64,000 nucleotides of DNA from Chryseosolibacter sp040902445 (GTDB taxonomy: Bacteria > Bacteroidota > Bacteroidia > Cytophagales > Cyclobacteriaceae), in assembly GCA_040902445.1 (NCBI GenBank), contig JBBDXJ010000270.1, positions 1 to 64,000 on the forward strand. The letters run 5' to 3'. Every line of letters starts with the position of its first letter. Positions within the stretch are counted from its first letter, which is position 1. Below the pieces are notes generated by a model. The model made no database searches and was not told the DNA's origin. It saw only the letters and a program-made list of their open reading frames with translations. Both the position numbers and the translations under genes were made by a program. Shown here piece after piece: positions 35,364 to 44,623 of the stretch.

Positions 35364-38087
35364 CTACTCCTTCATTATAACCTCATCCAAATTCAGCATC
35401 GCATTTGCAACAACTGTCATCGCCGCGAGTTCGGGTGTTGCTTCCTCTGAGGCGATCATTCTTTTTGTTGCCGCATCATCTTTGCTGTAACGCTCCAATG
35501 CATGTTCATATAAATCTCTGAAAACAGTAACCTTGTTCCCGGGCATTTCACTTACAAGTAAGGTTTTATATCCGGCTTTGATCTGTTCTACGGGATCTTT
35601 TCCTTTTCTCATCATGTTTATGGCAAAGTGTCGCGCGGCAACGACAAAAGAAGAATCATTAAGTGTCACCAGAGCCTGTAGCGGAGTGTTTGTGCGTATG
35701 CGCCGGGTCACGCAGACCTCGCGACTGGAGCCGTCAAACATCATCAATGAAGGATAGGGACTTGTGCGCTTGCCATAAGTATACACCGATCTGCGGTAGC
35801 GATCTTCTCCTTCACTTTCCTTCCACAGTTCGCCATTGTAGACGGAGTTCCAGATCCCTTCAGGCTGGTAAGGCATAACACTTCTTCCAAACACTTTTTT
35901 GCTGAGCAATCCGCTGGCAGCAAGCGCCTGATCGCGAACCTGCTCGGCTGACAACCGAACTCGCGGACCACGGGCGAGGAATATATTAGTTGGATCTTTC
36001 TCGAGGTGCTCGTCTGTCAAACGAGAATCCTGGCGGTATGTGGCAGACATCGCAATCTCTTTCAGCAACTTCTTCACACTCCACTGGTGTTCATGCATAA
36101 ATCGCAATGCAAGAAAGTCAAGCAACGCTCCATGTGTTGGGGTTGCACCCTGCGTACCAAAGTCTTCAAGGGTTTCTACGATGCCATAACCAAAGATCTG
36201 TTCCCAAAAACGGTTGACCGCCGCACGCGCAGTGAGTGGGTTATCTTCACTGAACAACCACTTCGCAAATCCCAATCGATTATAGGGCTGTCCGTCCGGG
36301 AAAGGATTTAATGACTCAGGTACATTGGGTTCAACCTCTTCGCCCAGGGTCAGCCAGTTGCCGCGCTCGAAAATACGCGTGGGGCGCCGTTGCTCCTGGT
36401 CGTTCTCAATCATAATAGGAGTGTTCTCTACTTTTGCATTGAGCAATTGCATGAACGTCTGATTTATGTCAGCATACGCGGGGTCAGTTTTTCCAGGAAG
36501 GTCGGTGCGAAATGCAAACCAGTCAATGGAACACACTGGACGTTCGGTTGGAATTGTTGAATTGTGAAAAACAAAGTAGAGATCATGTCTGCCCTCCACG
36601 GCTTTTAATGGAATTGAAATTACTTTCCTGGGACCGCCTGTGTTTGGCAATGTTGCCTGCCCGATAACAACACCGTCAAGCTTATCGAGCCTGACCTCAA
36701 AGGATCCTCCTGCGTTGTTGTTCCAGTAGTTAAAAAAAAGCAGCGTTTTTTCGTCGAGTTTTATTTGCTTCAGCCGCGCACTTCCTCCGGATCGGATACC
36801 TAACCATTTCGTATCAATGAGTTCGCCGTTGATGAATTCATCAAAATCATGCGGGTGATATTTTGGTTCAAGTGACTTAAGAAAGAGGTTTCCCTTCAAT
36901 TCTTTTTCGGTGCCTGCGTGCTCACGGATCCATTTTCTGACAGACTCCAGCTTTTGCTGATCATCTTCCTTATATGTCCTGAGGTTAGGATGCTCGCTGT
37001 GGGTATCTTCATCACGGGTGTTATTGAAGAAAGCCATTGATTCATAATACTCCTCATGCACGAAGGGATCATAAGGGTGGGTGTGACATTGCACACACCC
37101 CATGGTCGTACTTTGCCATATTTCCCAGGTTGTGCTGACGCGGTCGACCACTGCAGCCACACGGAACTCTTCATCTTCGGTTCCTCCTTCATCATTGCTC
37201 ATAGTATTACGGTGAAATGCTGTGGCAATAAGTTGGTCGTCCGATGGATTGGGAAGCAGGTCTCCTGCAAGTTGTTCAGTGGAAAACTGATCGAATGGAA
37301 TGTCCTGGTTAAATGCCCTGATCACCCAATCTCGGTAGCGCCAAATGGTACGGCCCGCGTCCCGCTCATATCCTTTTGTATCGGAATACCGCGCCATATC
37401 AAGCCACCATGATGCCCACTTCTCACCAAAATGTGGTGACAAAAGCAACTCATCTACAACCTTTTCGTAAGCATCAGAGCTTTTATCATTCAAAAACATT
37501 TCCGCCTGGGCTTCAGTAGGAGGTAACCCGATGAGGTCAAGGTAAACCCTCCTGATCAGCATCGCCTTGTCTGCTTCCGCAGAAGGTTTCAGACCCTGCT
37601 GTCCGATCTTTTCAAGAATAAAATAATCGATCTCATTCTTTACCCATTCCTCATCTGAAAAAATGCCGGCAACCAGTTTACCTGATCCTGGAACCTCAAC
37701 TTTCTTTGGTGCAACATATGCCCAGTGATCGCCCCACTCAGCGCCTTGTTCTATCCATTTTTTTAGAATATCAATATCATCCGGTGAAAGTGGTTCTTCT
37801 TTGTACGGCATGCGTACTTCCGGATCGGTGGATGTAATCCTGCGGATCATTTCACTGTGCTCCAAGTCCCCCGGAACAATACCAAACTTGCCCGACTCTG
37901 TAGTGTCAAGGGCTTCATTGCGGAACAAGACACTAAAATTGGCACTGCGCTTTACACCCCCATGACAACTGATGCAGTGTTTATTTAAGATTGGTTTGAC
38001 CTGGGCGCTGAAATCGATTTTCTTTTCCTTACAGCCCCACATTAAACTGATTGATCCGGCTAATAAAAGTATGGCAAAGCCTTTCAT
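35364..38087 (-). CDS. DUF1549/DUF1553 protein with N-terminal planctomycete-type cytochrome c domain
   Basis: I place the start at Met27 of the longer frame (base 38087), giving a lipoprotein signal (MKGFAILLLAGSISLMWGC). The lipobox cysteine is followed by a short c-type cytochrome domain with CISCH (heme-binding CxxCH). After it come DUF1549 (LIRRVYLDLIGLPPTEAQAE, WWLDMARYSDTKGY), a second CxxCH (CVQCHTHPYDPF), a beta-sandwich insert resembling a carbohydrate-binding module (GSFEVRLDKLDG...CSIDWFAF), and DUF1553 (FAKWLFSEDNPLTARAAVNR...FGYGIVETLEDFG). At about 907 residues the length is typical. It is likely exported and membrane-anchored, and works with the DUF1501 protein encoded downstream. 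The role is unknown, with an oxidative or binding function on polysaccharides proposed. Confidence 0.88.
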   Translation of the reverse strand: MKGFAILLLAGSISLMWGCKEKKIDFSAQVKPILNKHCISCHGGVKRSANFSVLFRNEALDTTESGKFGIVPGDLEHSEMIRRITSTDPEVRMPYKEEPLSPDDIDILKKWIEQGAEWGDHWAYVAPKKVEVPGSGKLVAGIFSDEEWVKNEIDYFILEKIGQQGLKPSAEADKAMLIRRVYLDLIGLPPTEAQAEMFLNDKSSDAYEKVVDELLLSPHFGEKWASWWLDMARYSDTKGYERDAGRTIWRYRDWVIRAFNQDIPFDQFSTEQLAGDLLPNPSDDQLIATAFHRNTMSNDEGGTEDEEFRVAAVVDRVSTTWEIWQSTTMGCVQCHTHPYDPFVHEEYYESMAFFNNTRDEDTHSEHPNLRTYKEDDQQKLESVRKWIREHAGTEKELKGNLFLKSLEPKYHPHDFDEFINGELIDTKWLGIRSGGSARLKQIKLDEKTLLFFNYWNNNAGGSFEVRLDKLDGVVIGQATLPNTGGPRKVISIPLKAVEGRHDLYFVFHNSTIPTERPVCSIDWFAFRTDLPGKTDPAYADINQTFMQLLNAKVENTPIMIENDQEQRRPTRIFERGNWLTLGEEVEPNVPESLNPFPDGQPYNRLGFAKWLFSEDNPLTARAAVNRFWEQIFGYGIVETLEDFGTQGATPTHGALLDFLALRFMHEHQWSVKKLLKEIAMSATYRQDSRLTDEHLEKDPTNIFLARGPRVRLSAEQVRDQALAASGLLSKKVFGRSVMPYQPEGIWNSVYNGELWKESEGEDRYRRSVYTYGKRTSPYPSLMMFDGSSREVCVTRRIRTNTPLQALVTLNDSSFVVAARHFAINMMRKGKDPVEQIKAGYKTLLVSEMPGNKVTVFRDLYEHALERYSKDDAATKRMIASEEATPELAAMTVVANAMLNLDEVIMKE

Positions 38088-38375
38088 AGGTATGATCCAC
38101 ATTTGAGGTACAAATTTAATCAATCCCCGCTTCATAGGAATAAAAAACTTGAAGCGGCTATTCAATCTGGAAAAGCCGTCTTCTGAGTTTATGCGGGTGA
38201 ACTTATGAAGTTCCCAGGATATGCCTGGCCAACAAGCCGTTTCTAATACACCTGATTAAGGCACATGAATTGTTGAATTAATCCGACCGCTCAGACCCAC
38301 ATCAACAATGGTTGGGGGTCAATGGAAAACTTTAGCAGCCGTGAACACGGCGGTGAAAATTAAGAAAAATGATAT

Positions 38376-39005
38376 ATGGGAATCAAGGAAAAGGCTTCAA
38401 AGGGGATTCGCGGAATCAAGGAAGAATCAAAAGTTATAAAGGGTGAGAAAAGCAAGGATAAAAAATACTCGAGTTCAAAAGATTTCACAGAGGAGGAATC
38501 GGCAAAACTTGCGTTCGGTGAGTGCAAGATGAAATTATTTGATGTGAATAGTTGGAGCAACAGCGGTGGCATTGCCACCGCTGCTTTTGAGTTATACAGC
38601 CGCGATGGTTATTCGTTAACAAGGGAACGTGTTGAGAAGGGCGACTTTATTAAAATTGATCTTCCCGGACCTTTGCCTTTCTATTGGGTACGAGTGATTG
38701 AGATCGCTGACGGAGAAGACAGCGCGCAATTTATCGTTCAGCCATCATATGATCCTACGCGAAGAGAAGACACGACTGCGACGGATCACTTTTTCCAGGA
38801 TCAGGCGCGCAGCATTTTTCGCGTTGAAAGAAATGGACAAGAGATCACAGCTATGGAAATTGGGTTGAACGAGGCCATCAACAACCGGGACTCTGAAGCA
38901 GGCCAGAAAGGTCTGATCAATACACTCGTATCGGAAGGAGGTTGGGCGGGCTTTCAAAAATATCAATGGAAAAGTCTGACCGACTATCTGGTCGGCATAA
39001 GATGA
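38376..39005 (+). CDS. Conserved-looking hypothetical protein, 209 residues
   Basis: A soluble protein without signal peptide or membrane segment. The first 45 residues are very rich in Lys, Glu and Ser and are probably disordered or coiled (starting MGIKEKASKGIRGIKEESK). A compact domain follows from about residue 48 (FGECKMKLFDVNSWS...). Patterns such as RVEKGDFIKIDLPGPLPFYW and VQPSYDPTRREDTTATDHFF suggest a beta-rich domain that may bind a polymer. I do not recognise the family. The gene stands alone, convergent with none, 210 bases after the start of the divergent cytochrome gene. Confidence 0.7.
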   Translation: MGIKEKASKGIRGIKEESKVIKGEKSKDKKYSSSKDFTEEESAKLAFGECKMKLFDVNSWSNSGGIATAAFELYSRDGYSLTRERVEKGDFIKIDLPGPLPFYWVRVIEIADGEDSAQFIVQPSYDPTRREDTTATDHFFQDQARSIFRVERNGQEITAMEIGLNEAINNRDSEAGQKGLINTLVSEGGWAGFQKYQWKSLTDYLVGIR

Positions 39006-39006
39006 T

Positions 39007-39039
39007 CTTGATCAATTGATCACATTTTAAGTGATCAAG
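39007..39039 (+). terminator. Hairpin just after the hypothetical gene
   Basis: An 8-base perfect stem, CTTGATCA and TGATCAAG, lies directly after the stop at 39005. There is no T-run behind it, so it is a possible weak terminator only. Confidence 0.4.
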
Positions 39040-39187
39040 CGCCTGTTATCTTAACAAAAATATCGGTTGATAGCGTGCAGAAACTCCAGATTGCGAATAT
39101 TACTCCCCTTTTTTCTTTCAGATATCATTAATTTAAAGGTTTAGCGGGAATTTGTGACGCATCAGAAATTATTTCTACCTTAACCTG

Positions 39188-40117
39188 ATGTCAAGAATAA
39201 ACTACATAATCCTGATATTTGCTTTTAATTCCGGATGCCAGGTGACCGGCCAGGACCTTCGCGCTGTAAAAACAGCTGACGGAATTGAAATATCTGAAGG
39301 ATCCTCAAAAATTTTATTTTATCAGGTCCATCCCAAATCCGAGAACGGAAAATATGAGCGGACAAATTATGTTCACCCGCTTTACAGTTTAAGTGGAAAT
39401 ATTATTACAGAAGATTTTCCTGAAGACCATCCGCACCACCACGGTATCTTCTGGTCGTGGCATCAGATCCTCTACAATGACAAACCCATCGCCGATGGAT
39501 GGATGTCGGAAAACATTTCATGGGAGGTGTTGAAATCCGACGTCACAAAACAAAAAAATACCATCACCTTGACTAATGAAGTTTTATGGAAATCCGTGCT
39601 GAATAGCAATCAGAAGGAAGGGATTGTGAGGGAGAATTCCACGATCATTGTTCATAAGGCAAATGCATCCTATCGTCTTATTGATTTCGACATCAAACTT
39701 GCAGCGCTAAAGGACAATCTGAAGATCGGTGGATCGGATGACCCCAAAGGGTACGGTGGCTTTTCCCTGCGTTTTAAACTTCCGGACGATATTCGATTTT
39801 TGTCCCGGGACAAGGAGGTGGTCGCGGAGGAGCTCGCAGTTCAGGCGGGACCATGGTTAGATTTTTACGGATCGTTTGAAGGGAAAAATTTACCTGAAAG
39901 TGGTGTTGCTGTTTTTAGTCACCCGTCAAATCCAGGACATCCTCAACCGTGGATCTTGCGGAATCAAAAAAGTATGCAAAACCCTGCGTTCCCGGGCAAC
40001 GTACCGGTTGAACTTTCAAAAGCCGGATTGCGCTTTAAATACCGTCTGGTAATTCACGGGCAAAATGTTAACATCAAGGATATTCAAAAATTGTATGAGG
40101 AATACGCCAGACCCTGA
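39188..40117 (+). CDS. DUF6807 (PmoA-family-like) secreted protein
   Basis: The 309-residue protein carries a short signal segment (MSRINYIILIFAFNSGCQVT) with a cysteine at residue 17, so it could also be a lipoprotein. It matches the DUF6807 family, formerly annotated as methane-oxygenase PmoA: YVHPLYSLSGNIITEDFPED, HPHHHGIFWSW, GYGGFSLRFKLP, VAVFSHPSNPGHPQPWILR. The His-rich HPHHHG motif is a likely metal site. Proteins of this kind are usually found among Bacteroidota and Planctomycetes sugar catabolism genes. The activity is not known, and a role as a lyase or glycoside-processing factor is speculative. It is a single gene with about 180-base spacers. Confidence 0.82.
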   Translation: MSRINYIILIFAFNSGCQVTGQDLRAVKTADGIEISEGSSKILFYQVHPKSENGKYERTNYVHPLYSLSGNIITEDFPEDHPHHHGIFWSWHQILYNDKPIADGWMSENISWEVLKSDVTKQKNTITLTNEVLWKSVLNSNQKEGIVRENSTIIVHKANASYRLIDFDIKLAALKDNLKIGGSDDPKGYGGFSLRFKLPDDIRFLSRDKEVVAEELAVQAGPWLDFYGSFEGKNLPESGVAVFSHPSNPGHPQPWILRNQKSMQNPAFPGNVPVELSKAGLRFKYRLVIHGQNVNIKDIQKLYEEYARP

Positions 40118-40236
40118 AGGACGCATTTATTGATCTGGTGCCATGGCCGATTTGTTTTATACTTTAAGAGCATTGTTTTTTTACCCCGGGAAATCAAGGG
40201 CGTTGAATTCGCAAGGTAACGTTTATGGATAGTTTT

Positions 40237-40330
40237 AGGAGGCTCCTCCGGAGCCGGATGAATAGGGCAGGAGTTTCCTGTTTATAGAAAAATTGAACTA
40301 TCACCATTACTAGCTCCGGAGGAGCCTCCT
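40237..40330. repeat. Palindromic repeat module with perfect 18-base inverted arms
   Basis: AGGAGGCTCCTCCGGAGC at 40237-40254 and its exact reverse complement at 40313-40330 flank a 58-base AT-rich centre (CCTGTTTATAGAAAAATTGA...). Each arm is itself partly self-complementary. This is a mobile-like REP-type module, distinct in sequence from those at 11943 and 52591. It lies in the 466-base gap after the DUF6807 gene, which has no gene. Confidence 0.85.
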
Positions 40331-40566
40331 GAAACGCACGGCATCATATGAAGGGTAGGTCCCGAAGATCCCGCGGCACGGATCAAAAAAGCTCTATTTT
40401 TCATGGAAGCCCATCTGATTAATATAGCAAAAACCCTGAATTTATCCAACTAAATTCCCTGCACAATATGCCCTTACTCATATCGCAGGGCCGTTTAATA
40501 AAGAATTTCTCTGAATTTTTCGGTAGAAACGAAACCCTTGCATCTTGGCTGCGTTTAGGTATTTAA

Positions 40567-40596
40567 TCGAATGATTAAAACGTTTGTTTAATTCGA
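40567..40596 (+). promoter_or_regulatory. Candidate TetR operator upstream of the exporter operon
   Basis: An imperfect dyad, TCGAAT-GAT-TAAA ... TTTAATTCGA, spans 40567-40596 and surrounds AAAACGTTTGT. It lies 35 bases upstream of the TetR start at 40632, where an autoregulatory operator would be expected. A related AAAACGTTTGT core is at 14907-14917. This assignment is inferred from position and symmetry. Confidence 0.4.
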
Positions 40597-40631
40597 GATT
40601 CTTTGTTTATTTGGGATGTAAATCACAAACA

Positions 40632-41261
40632 ATGGTCAAGACGAAGAAAAAGGACACTCTGGATCTGTCTACAGAAGAAAAAATCAAGAAGGCTGCCCTG
40701 AACTTGTTTACCAAAAAGGGCTATGCCGCAACCCGTACGCGGGATATCAGCGAAGAAGCAGGGATCAACCTGGCGTTACTCAATTATTATTATCGCAGCA
40801 AGGAGAAATTGTTCGAGCTGGTGATGACAGAGATCCTGCAAAACTTTTTCAGGGGCATTACACAAATATTCAACGATGAGAAAACTTCCCTGGACGAAAA
40901 GGTCAGGATCTTCGTGGCAAGCTACACGGGCTTGCTCAAGCAACAGCCTGACCTTCCTCTATTTATTTTTCATGAATTAAGGATGAACCCGGAAAAACTC
41001 GCGTCAAAAATGGGTGTGAATGAAGTCTTCAAATCCTTTTTCTTCAAACAACTGCGCAGTGAAATGCACAGGAAGAAGATCACCAGGATCCACCCGTTGC
41101 ATTATGTCATCAACATGATCGCCATGTGCGTTTTTCCCTTTATCGCCGCGCCTTTGTTAAAACATATTGCAGGGATAGATGCAAAGAATTTTGAAATTCT
41201 AATTGACGAAAGGATAACACTGGTTCCCAAATGGATTGAATCGATCATGCAAACCAAATGA
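40632..41261 (+). CDS. TetR-family repressor of the downstream exporter
   Basis: The start at base 40632 (MVKTKKKDTLDLSTEEKIKK) is preferred over an upstream ATG because it places the domain correctly. The helix-turn-helix is clear: AALNLFTKKGYAATRTRDIS, EEAGINLALLNYYYRSKEKL. The C-terminal half is an all-helical ligand-binding domain with an aromatic-rich region (FFFKQLRSEMH). In gammaproteobacteria an analogous regulator (CecR/YbiH) controls ybhGFSR, and here it precedes a homologous exporter set. It is therefore probably the drug- or metabolite-responsive repressor of the genes from 41541 to 47880. Confidence 0.88.
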   Translation: MVKTKKKDTLDLSTEEKIKKAALNLFTKKGYAATRTRDISEEAGINLALLNYYYRSKEKLFELVMTEILQNFFRGITQIFNDEKTSLDEKVRIFVASYTGLLKQQPDLPLFIFHELRMNPEKLASKMGVNEVFKSFFFKQLRSEMHRKKITRIHPLHYVINMIAMCVFPFIAAPLLKHIAGIDAKNFEILIDERITLVPKWIESIMQTK

Positions 41262-41321
41262 TTTTTTTTGGGTTTGACTTAATCGCTGGAGTTACGTAAA
41301 ACAATCCATTTGGCCACTAAT

Positions 41322-41356
41322 GCCCGCCCGTAACGAAACGGAACGTTCGGGCGGGC
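41322..41356. repeat. GCCCGCCCG/CGGGCGGGC inverted repeat
   Basis: Arms GCCCGCCCG(T)AACG at 41322-41335 and CGTTCGGGCGGGC at 41344-41356 form a strong stem with one bulged base. Just outside, CAAAGACAC (41359) and GTGTCTTTG (41412) form a second nested inverted pair. The whole lies between the TetR and TolC genes and could terminate or attenuate transcription. The same GC-rich arm occurs in the repeat at 52591-52702. Confidence 0.75.
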
Positions 41357-41540
41357 TCAAAGACACAAAGAAATGCGTTTGGATTGAAGTGACAAAATAA
41401 TCAAAAAATTTAGTGTCTTTGTGCCTGCGCATCGAAGTGCTTCGGCACACAGGTGTGGCAAAAATCAGGAGTACCATTGCTAACTCCCAGTTAATCATGT
41501 GATTAAATCAATTATTCAATACGGCGAAAAAATCTTCAGT

Positions 41541-42791
41541 ATGAAAAGTTTAATATCACTGTTACTTATACCACTTCTTACACTCCAGGCGTGGAGCCAG
41601 GCCGCACTGACCCTCCAGGAATGCTACGAGCGAGCCGAAACCAATTATCCACTCATAAGGCAAAGAGAGTTACTGGAACAAACCAAAAATCTTTCTATAG
41701 AAAATGTTCTAAAGGGGTACCTTCCCCAAATAACCATCGGAGGTCAGGGGACCTATCAATCGGAGGTAACGCAGATCCCTGTTGAAATGCCCGGCGTAGA
41801 GCCGCTGAGCAACGATCAGTATAGAATTTTCGGCGAAGTATCTCAAACGCTTTACCATGGCGGGTTGGTGAGTCAACAAAGGAAAATGGAAGAGGTCAAT
41901 GCTGCTATTGAAGAAAGAAAGCTTGCAGTAGACTTGTATCAACTCAAAAACCGGATAAATGAATTGTTTTTCGGCATCCTGTTTTTGCAGGCACAAACGG
42001 TACAAAGTGAATTAATTAAAGACGACATCAACGCAGGGCTAAAAAGAACTGAAGCTGCAATTGCCAACGGAACTGCTATCCGCAGTGGTGCAGATGTCCT
42101 TCGAGCGGAATTACTTCGTATAGAACAACGCATTATTGAAATGCAATCATCGGAGAATACCTATAGGGAAATATTGGGAATATTCATCAAGGCGAAGGTC
42201 GATGAAACCACTTTGCTTCAAAAACCACAATTCAACACTGCACCTTCCACCATAAGCCGCCCCGAGCTGGCGCTCTTTGATGCTCAGAAACAAAGTATCG
42301 AAATTAACAATGCTCTGCTCAGCGCAAGAAGAAGACCGCGGATGGAATTGTTTGTTCAGGGCGGATATGGAAGGCCGGGTTTGAACATGCTGGAAAATTC
42401 CTTCAATTTTTATTACCTCGGCGGCATACGGTTTAGCTGGTTGCTCTCGGGTTATTATACTTTCCGCAGGGAAAAGGAAGTCTTAAATCTGCGGCAACGA
42501 TCACTTGATGTGCAAAAAGAGACATTTCTCTTTAACACCGGGCTGACGATTAACCAACATGATGCTGAAGTAGCAAAACTTCGGCGACTGATCGAGGTTG
42601 ATGATGAAATAATAGCGCTGCGCTCCCGCGTGCGTCAAACTGCGGAGATTCAACTTGAAGAGGGTGTCATCACTCCAACAGACTTTATGCGCGAGGTGAA
42701 CGCAGAGGATCAGGCAAAACAAAACCTTGCGCTGCACGAAACTCAATTGATGATGTCACAGGCGAAATATCAATTCGCTTCAGGTCAATAG
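41541..42791 (+). CDS. TolC-family outer-membrane channel
   Basis: Starting at base 41541 the 416-residue protein has a signal peptide (MKSLISLLLIPLLTLQAWS-Q) and the TolC fold. ALTLQECYERAETNYPLIRQ opens the first helix pair, long coiled-coil stretches rich in Glu/Lys/Arg follow, and the second repeat begins near SRPELALFDAQKQS. It is shorter than typical E. coli TolC (about 470 residues). It is the first gene of the exporter series and gives the efflux channel across the outer membrane. The HlyD-like lipoprotein follows after 15 bases, so both are on one transcript. Confidence 0.9.
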   Translation: MKSLISLLLIPLLTLQAWSQAALTLQECYERAETNYPLIRQRELLEQTKNLSIENVLKGYLPQITIGGQGTYQSEVTQIPVEMPGVEPLSNDQYRIFGEVSQTLYHGGLVSQQRKMEEVNAAIEERKLAVDLYQLKNRINELFFGILFLQAQTVQSELIKDDINAGLKRTEAAIANGTAIRSGADVLRAELLRIEQRIIEMQSSENTYREILGIFIKAKVDETTLLQKPQFNTAPSTISRPELALFDAQKQSIEINNALLSARRRPRMELFVQGGYGRPGLNMLENSFNFYYLGGIRFSWLLSGYYTFRREKEVLNLRQRSLDVQKETFLFNTGLTINQHDAEVAKLRRLIEVDDEIIALRSRVRQTAEIQLEEGVITPTDFMREVNAEDQAKQNLALHETQLMMSQAKYQFASGQ

Positions 42792-42806
42792 TAAACTACA
42801 CAAACC

Positions 42807-43697
42807 ATGAAAAGTATTGTAAAAGTTTTTCTGATATCCCTTCTCTTCATTTCCTGCAATGATAACGCAAATAATTTTGATGCATCCGGCACCTTTGAAG
42901 CTGTCGAAGTGATCGTTTCCTCGGAAGTCTCCGGTACCATCGAACAACTCGATGTGGAGGAAGGATCGTCCGTCGAAAAAGGCCAGCTGCTGGGTTGGAT
43001 CGATAGCACACAGCTTTATTTAAAGAAGAAACAGTTGCGCGCGCAGATCGACGCCATACTTTCGAAGCGCCCCCACATTGCCACGCAGCTCGCTTCTTAT
43101 CGCGTTCAGCTGGATGCTGCCGAAAGGGAACAACAAAGGGTCCGGAACCTTTTTAAAGCTGAAGCTGCGACGCAAAAACAGGTTGACGACGCCACTGCGC
43201 AGGTAGGAGTTATCCGACGTCAAATGGAAGCGCATCGTTCCTCACTTGACATTTCATCCCAGGGACTGATCAGCGAAACCCTGCCGATTTCTGCGCAGAT
43301 CGAACAACTGGAAGACCAATTGCAGCAGTCGAGAATTGTCAATCCCCTCGGTGGAACCATCCTTGCCCGCTATGCCGAAACTCACGAGCTGGCTGTGCCA
43401 GGCAAACCGTTGTACAAGGTCGCGGATATTTCCACGCTCGAATTGCGTGCCTACATTACTGGTACCCAAATACCACTTGTGAAGCTCAACCAGAAAGTTA
43501 CAGTGTTTGCAGACAATGGTTCTGGCGGCTACAATGAATATCCAGGTACACTGACCTGGATCAGCAGCAAAGCTGAGTTTACCCCAAAGACCATTCAAAC
43601 CAAAGAGGAAAGAGCTGATCTCGTGTATGCTATAAAAGTGCGTGTTAAAAATAATGGCTTTCTGAAAATTGGTATGTATGGCGAACTGAAGTTTTAA
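42807..43697 (+). CDS. HlyD/YbhG-like membrane fusion lipoprotein
   Basis: A 296-residue periplasmic adaptor. It carries a lipobox (VFLISLLFISC, Cys17), a biotinyl-lipoyl-like half (EVIVSSEVSGTIEQLDVEEG), and a long coiled-coil hairpin (about residues 70-160) with QLRAQIDAILSKRPHIATQL. The second lipoyl half (VNPLGGTILARYAETHELAV) and the beta-barrel end follow. It links the inner-membrane ABC permeases to the TolC-like channel. The next gene starts two bases after its stop, so translation is coupled. Confidence 0.92.
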   Translation: MKSIVKVFLISLLFISCNDNANNFDASGTFEAVEVIVSSEVSGTIEQLDVEEGSSVEKGQLLGWIDSTQLYLKKKQLRAQIDAILSKRPHIATQLASYRVQLDAAEREQQRVRNLFKAEAATQKQVDDATAQVGVIRRQMEAHRSSLDISSQGLISETLPISAQIEQLEDQLQQSRIVNPLGGTILARYAETHELAVPGKPLYKVADISTLELRAYITGTQIPLVKLNQKVTVFADNGSGGYNEYPGTLTWISSKAEFTPKTIQTKEERADLVYAIKVRVKNNGFLKIGMYGELKF

Positions 43698-43699
43698 CA

Positions 43700-44623
43700 A
43701 TGCCGGTCATGGTTTCGATAAACACACTTTCCAAAACCTACGACAAAAGCGATATCCCTGCCGTTGACTCCATCTCGCTGCAGATAGCCGCTGGAGAACT
43801 CTTCGGTCTGATAGGTCCCGATGGCGCGGGGAAAACCACCTTGTTTCGGATGCTTACGACTTTGTTGTTACCTGATAGTGGCTCCGCAACGGTTGATGGC
43901 TTTGACATTGTCAAGGATTATAAAAAGATCCGCAACCATGTCGGCTATATGCCCGGGAGGTTCTCGCTGTACCAGGACCTGACTGTAGAGGAAAATCTTA
44001 ATTTCTTTGCCACGCTCTTTGGAACGACCGTCGAGGAGAACTATCACCTGATCAAAGATATCTACATTCAAATCGAACCTTTTAAACACCGGCGCGCGGG
44101 CAAACTATCGGGGGGCATGAAACAAAAACTCGCGCTGAGTTGCGCCCTTATTCACAAACCGAAAGTGCTGTTCCTTGACGAGCCCACCACCGGTGTCGAC
44201 CCGGTTTCCAGAAAAGAGTTTTGGGAAATGTTGAAGAGGCTCAAAGAACAAGGCATCACGATCCTTGTCTCCACTCCCTATATGGATGAGGCAACACTCT
44301 GCGACCGCATTGCGCTGATACAAGGCGGTAAGATCCTCGCAGTCGATACACCACTGTCCATAGTTAAACAATATCCGGAAACCCTATATGCAGTGCGTGC
44401 GGGGGAAATACCCCGGTTGTTGCTTGACCTGCGCAAATACGAAAATACCCTGCAGTGCTTTACGTTCGGAGAATACCTTCACTTTTCCCTTAAGCATGAT
44501 CATTCAGGCGCAATTCCTGAAGTACGAAATTACCTGGAGTTACAGAGACATACAGACCTGGCAATTATGCCGGTGGTTCCCACGATAGAAGATTGTTTTA
44601 TCCGCTTATTAAAACAATACTGA
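43700..44623 (+). CDS. ABC exporter ATPase 1 (YbhF N-half-like)
   Basis: A 307-residue ABC ATPase. Walker A GPDGAGKT is at residues 39-46, signature LSGGMKQ at 136-142 and Walker B VLFLDE at 156-161. The expected Q-loop glutamine is replaced by glycine (YMPGRFSLY), a change seen in relatives of the YbhF N-terminal half. A C-terminal extension of about 85 residues follows. Its stop overlaps the next start (TGATG). In enterobacteria one double protein, YbhF, does what here is split between this protein and the next. Confidence 0.93.
   Translation: MPVMVSINTLSKTYDKSDIPAVDSISLQIAAGELFGLIGPDGAGKTTLFRMLTTLLLPDSGSATVDGFDIVKDYKKIRNHVGYMPGRFSLYQDLTVEENLNFFATLFGTTVEENYHLIKDIYIQIEPFKHRRAGKLSGGMKQKLALSCALIHKPKVLFLDEPTTGVDPVSRKEFWEMLKRLKEQGITILVSTPYMDEATLCDRIALIQGGKILAVDTPLSIVKQYPETLYAVRAGEIPRLLLDLRKYENTLQCFTFGEYLHFSLKHDHSGAIPEVRNYLELQRHTDLAIMPVVPTIEDCFIRLLKQY

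Noticed and set aside
39990..40010. CCCGGGCAACGTACCGG as another operator copy
   Set aside because: It lies within the DUF6807 gene, and the arms are incomplete and asymmetrical.
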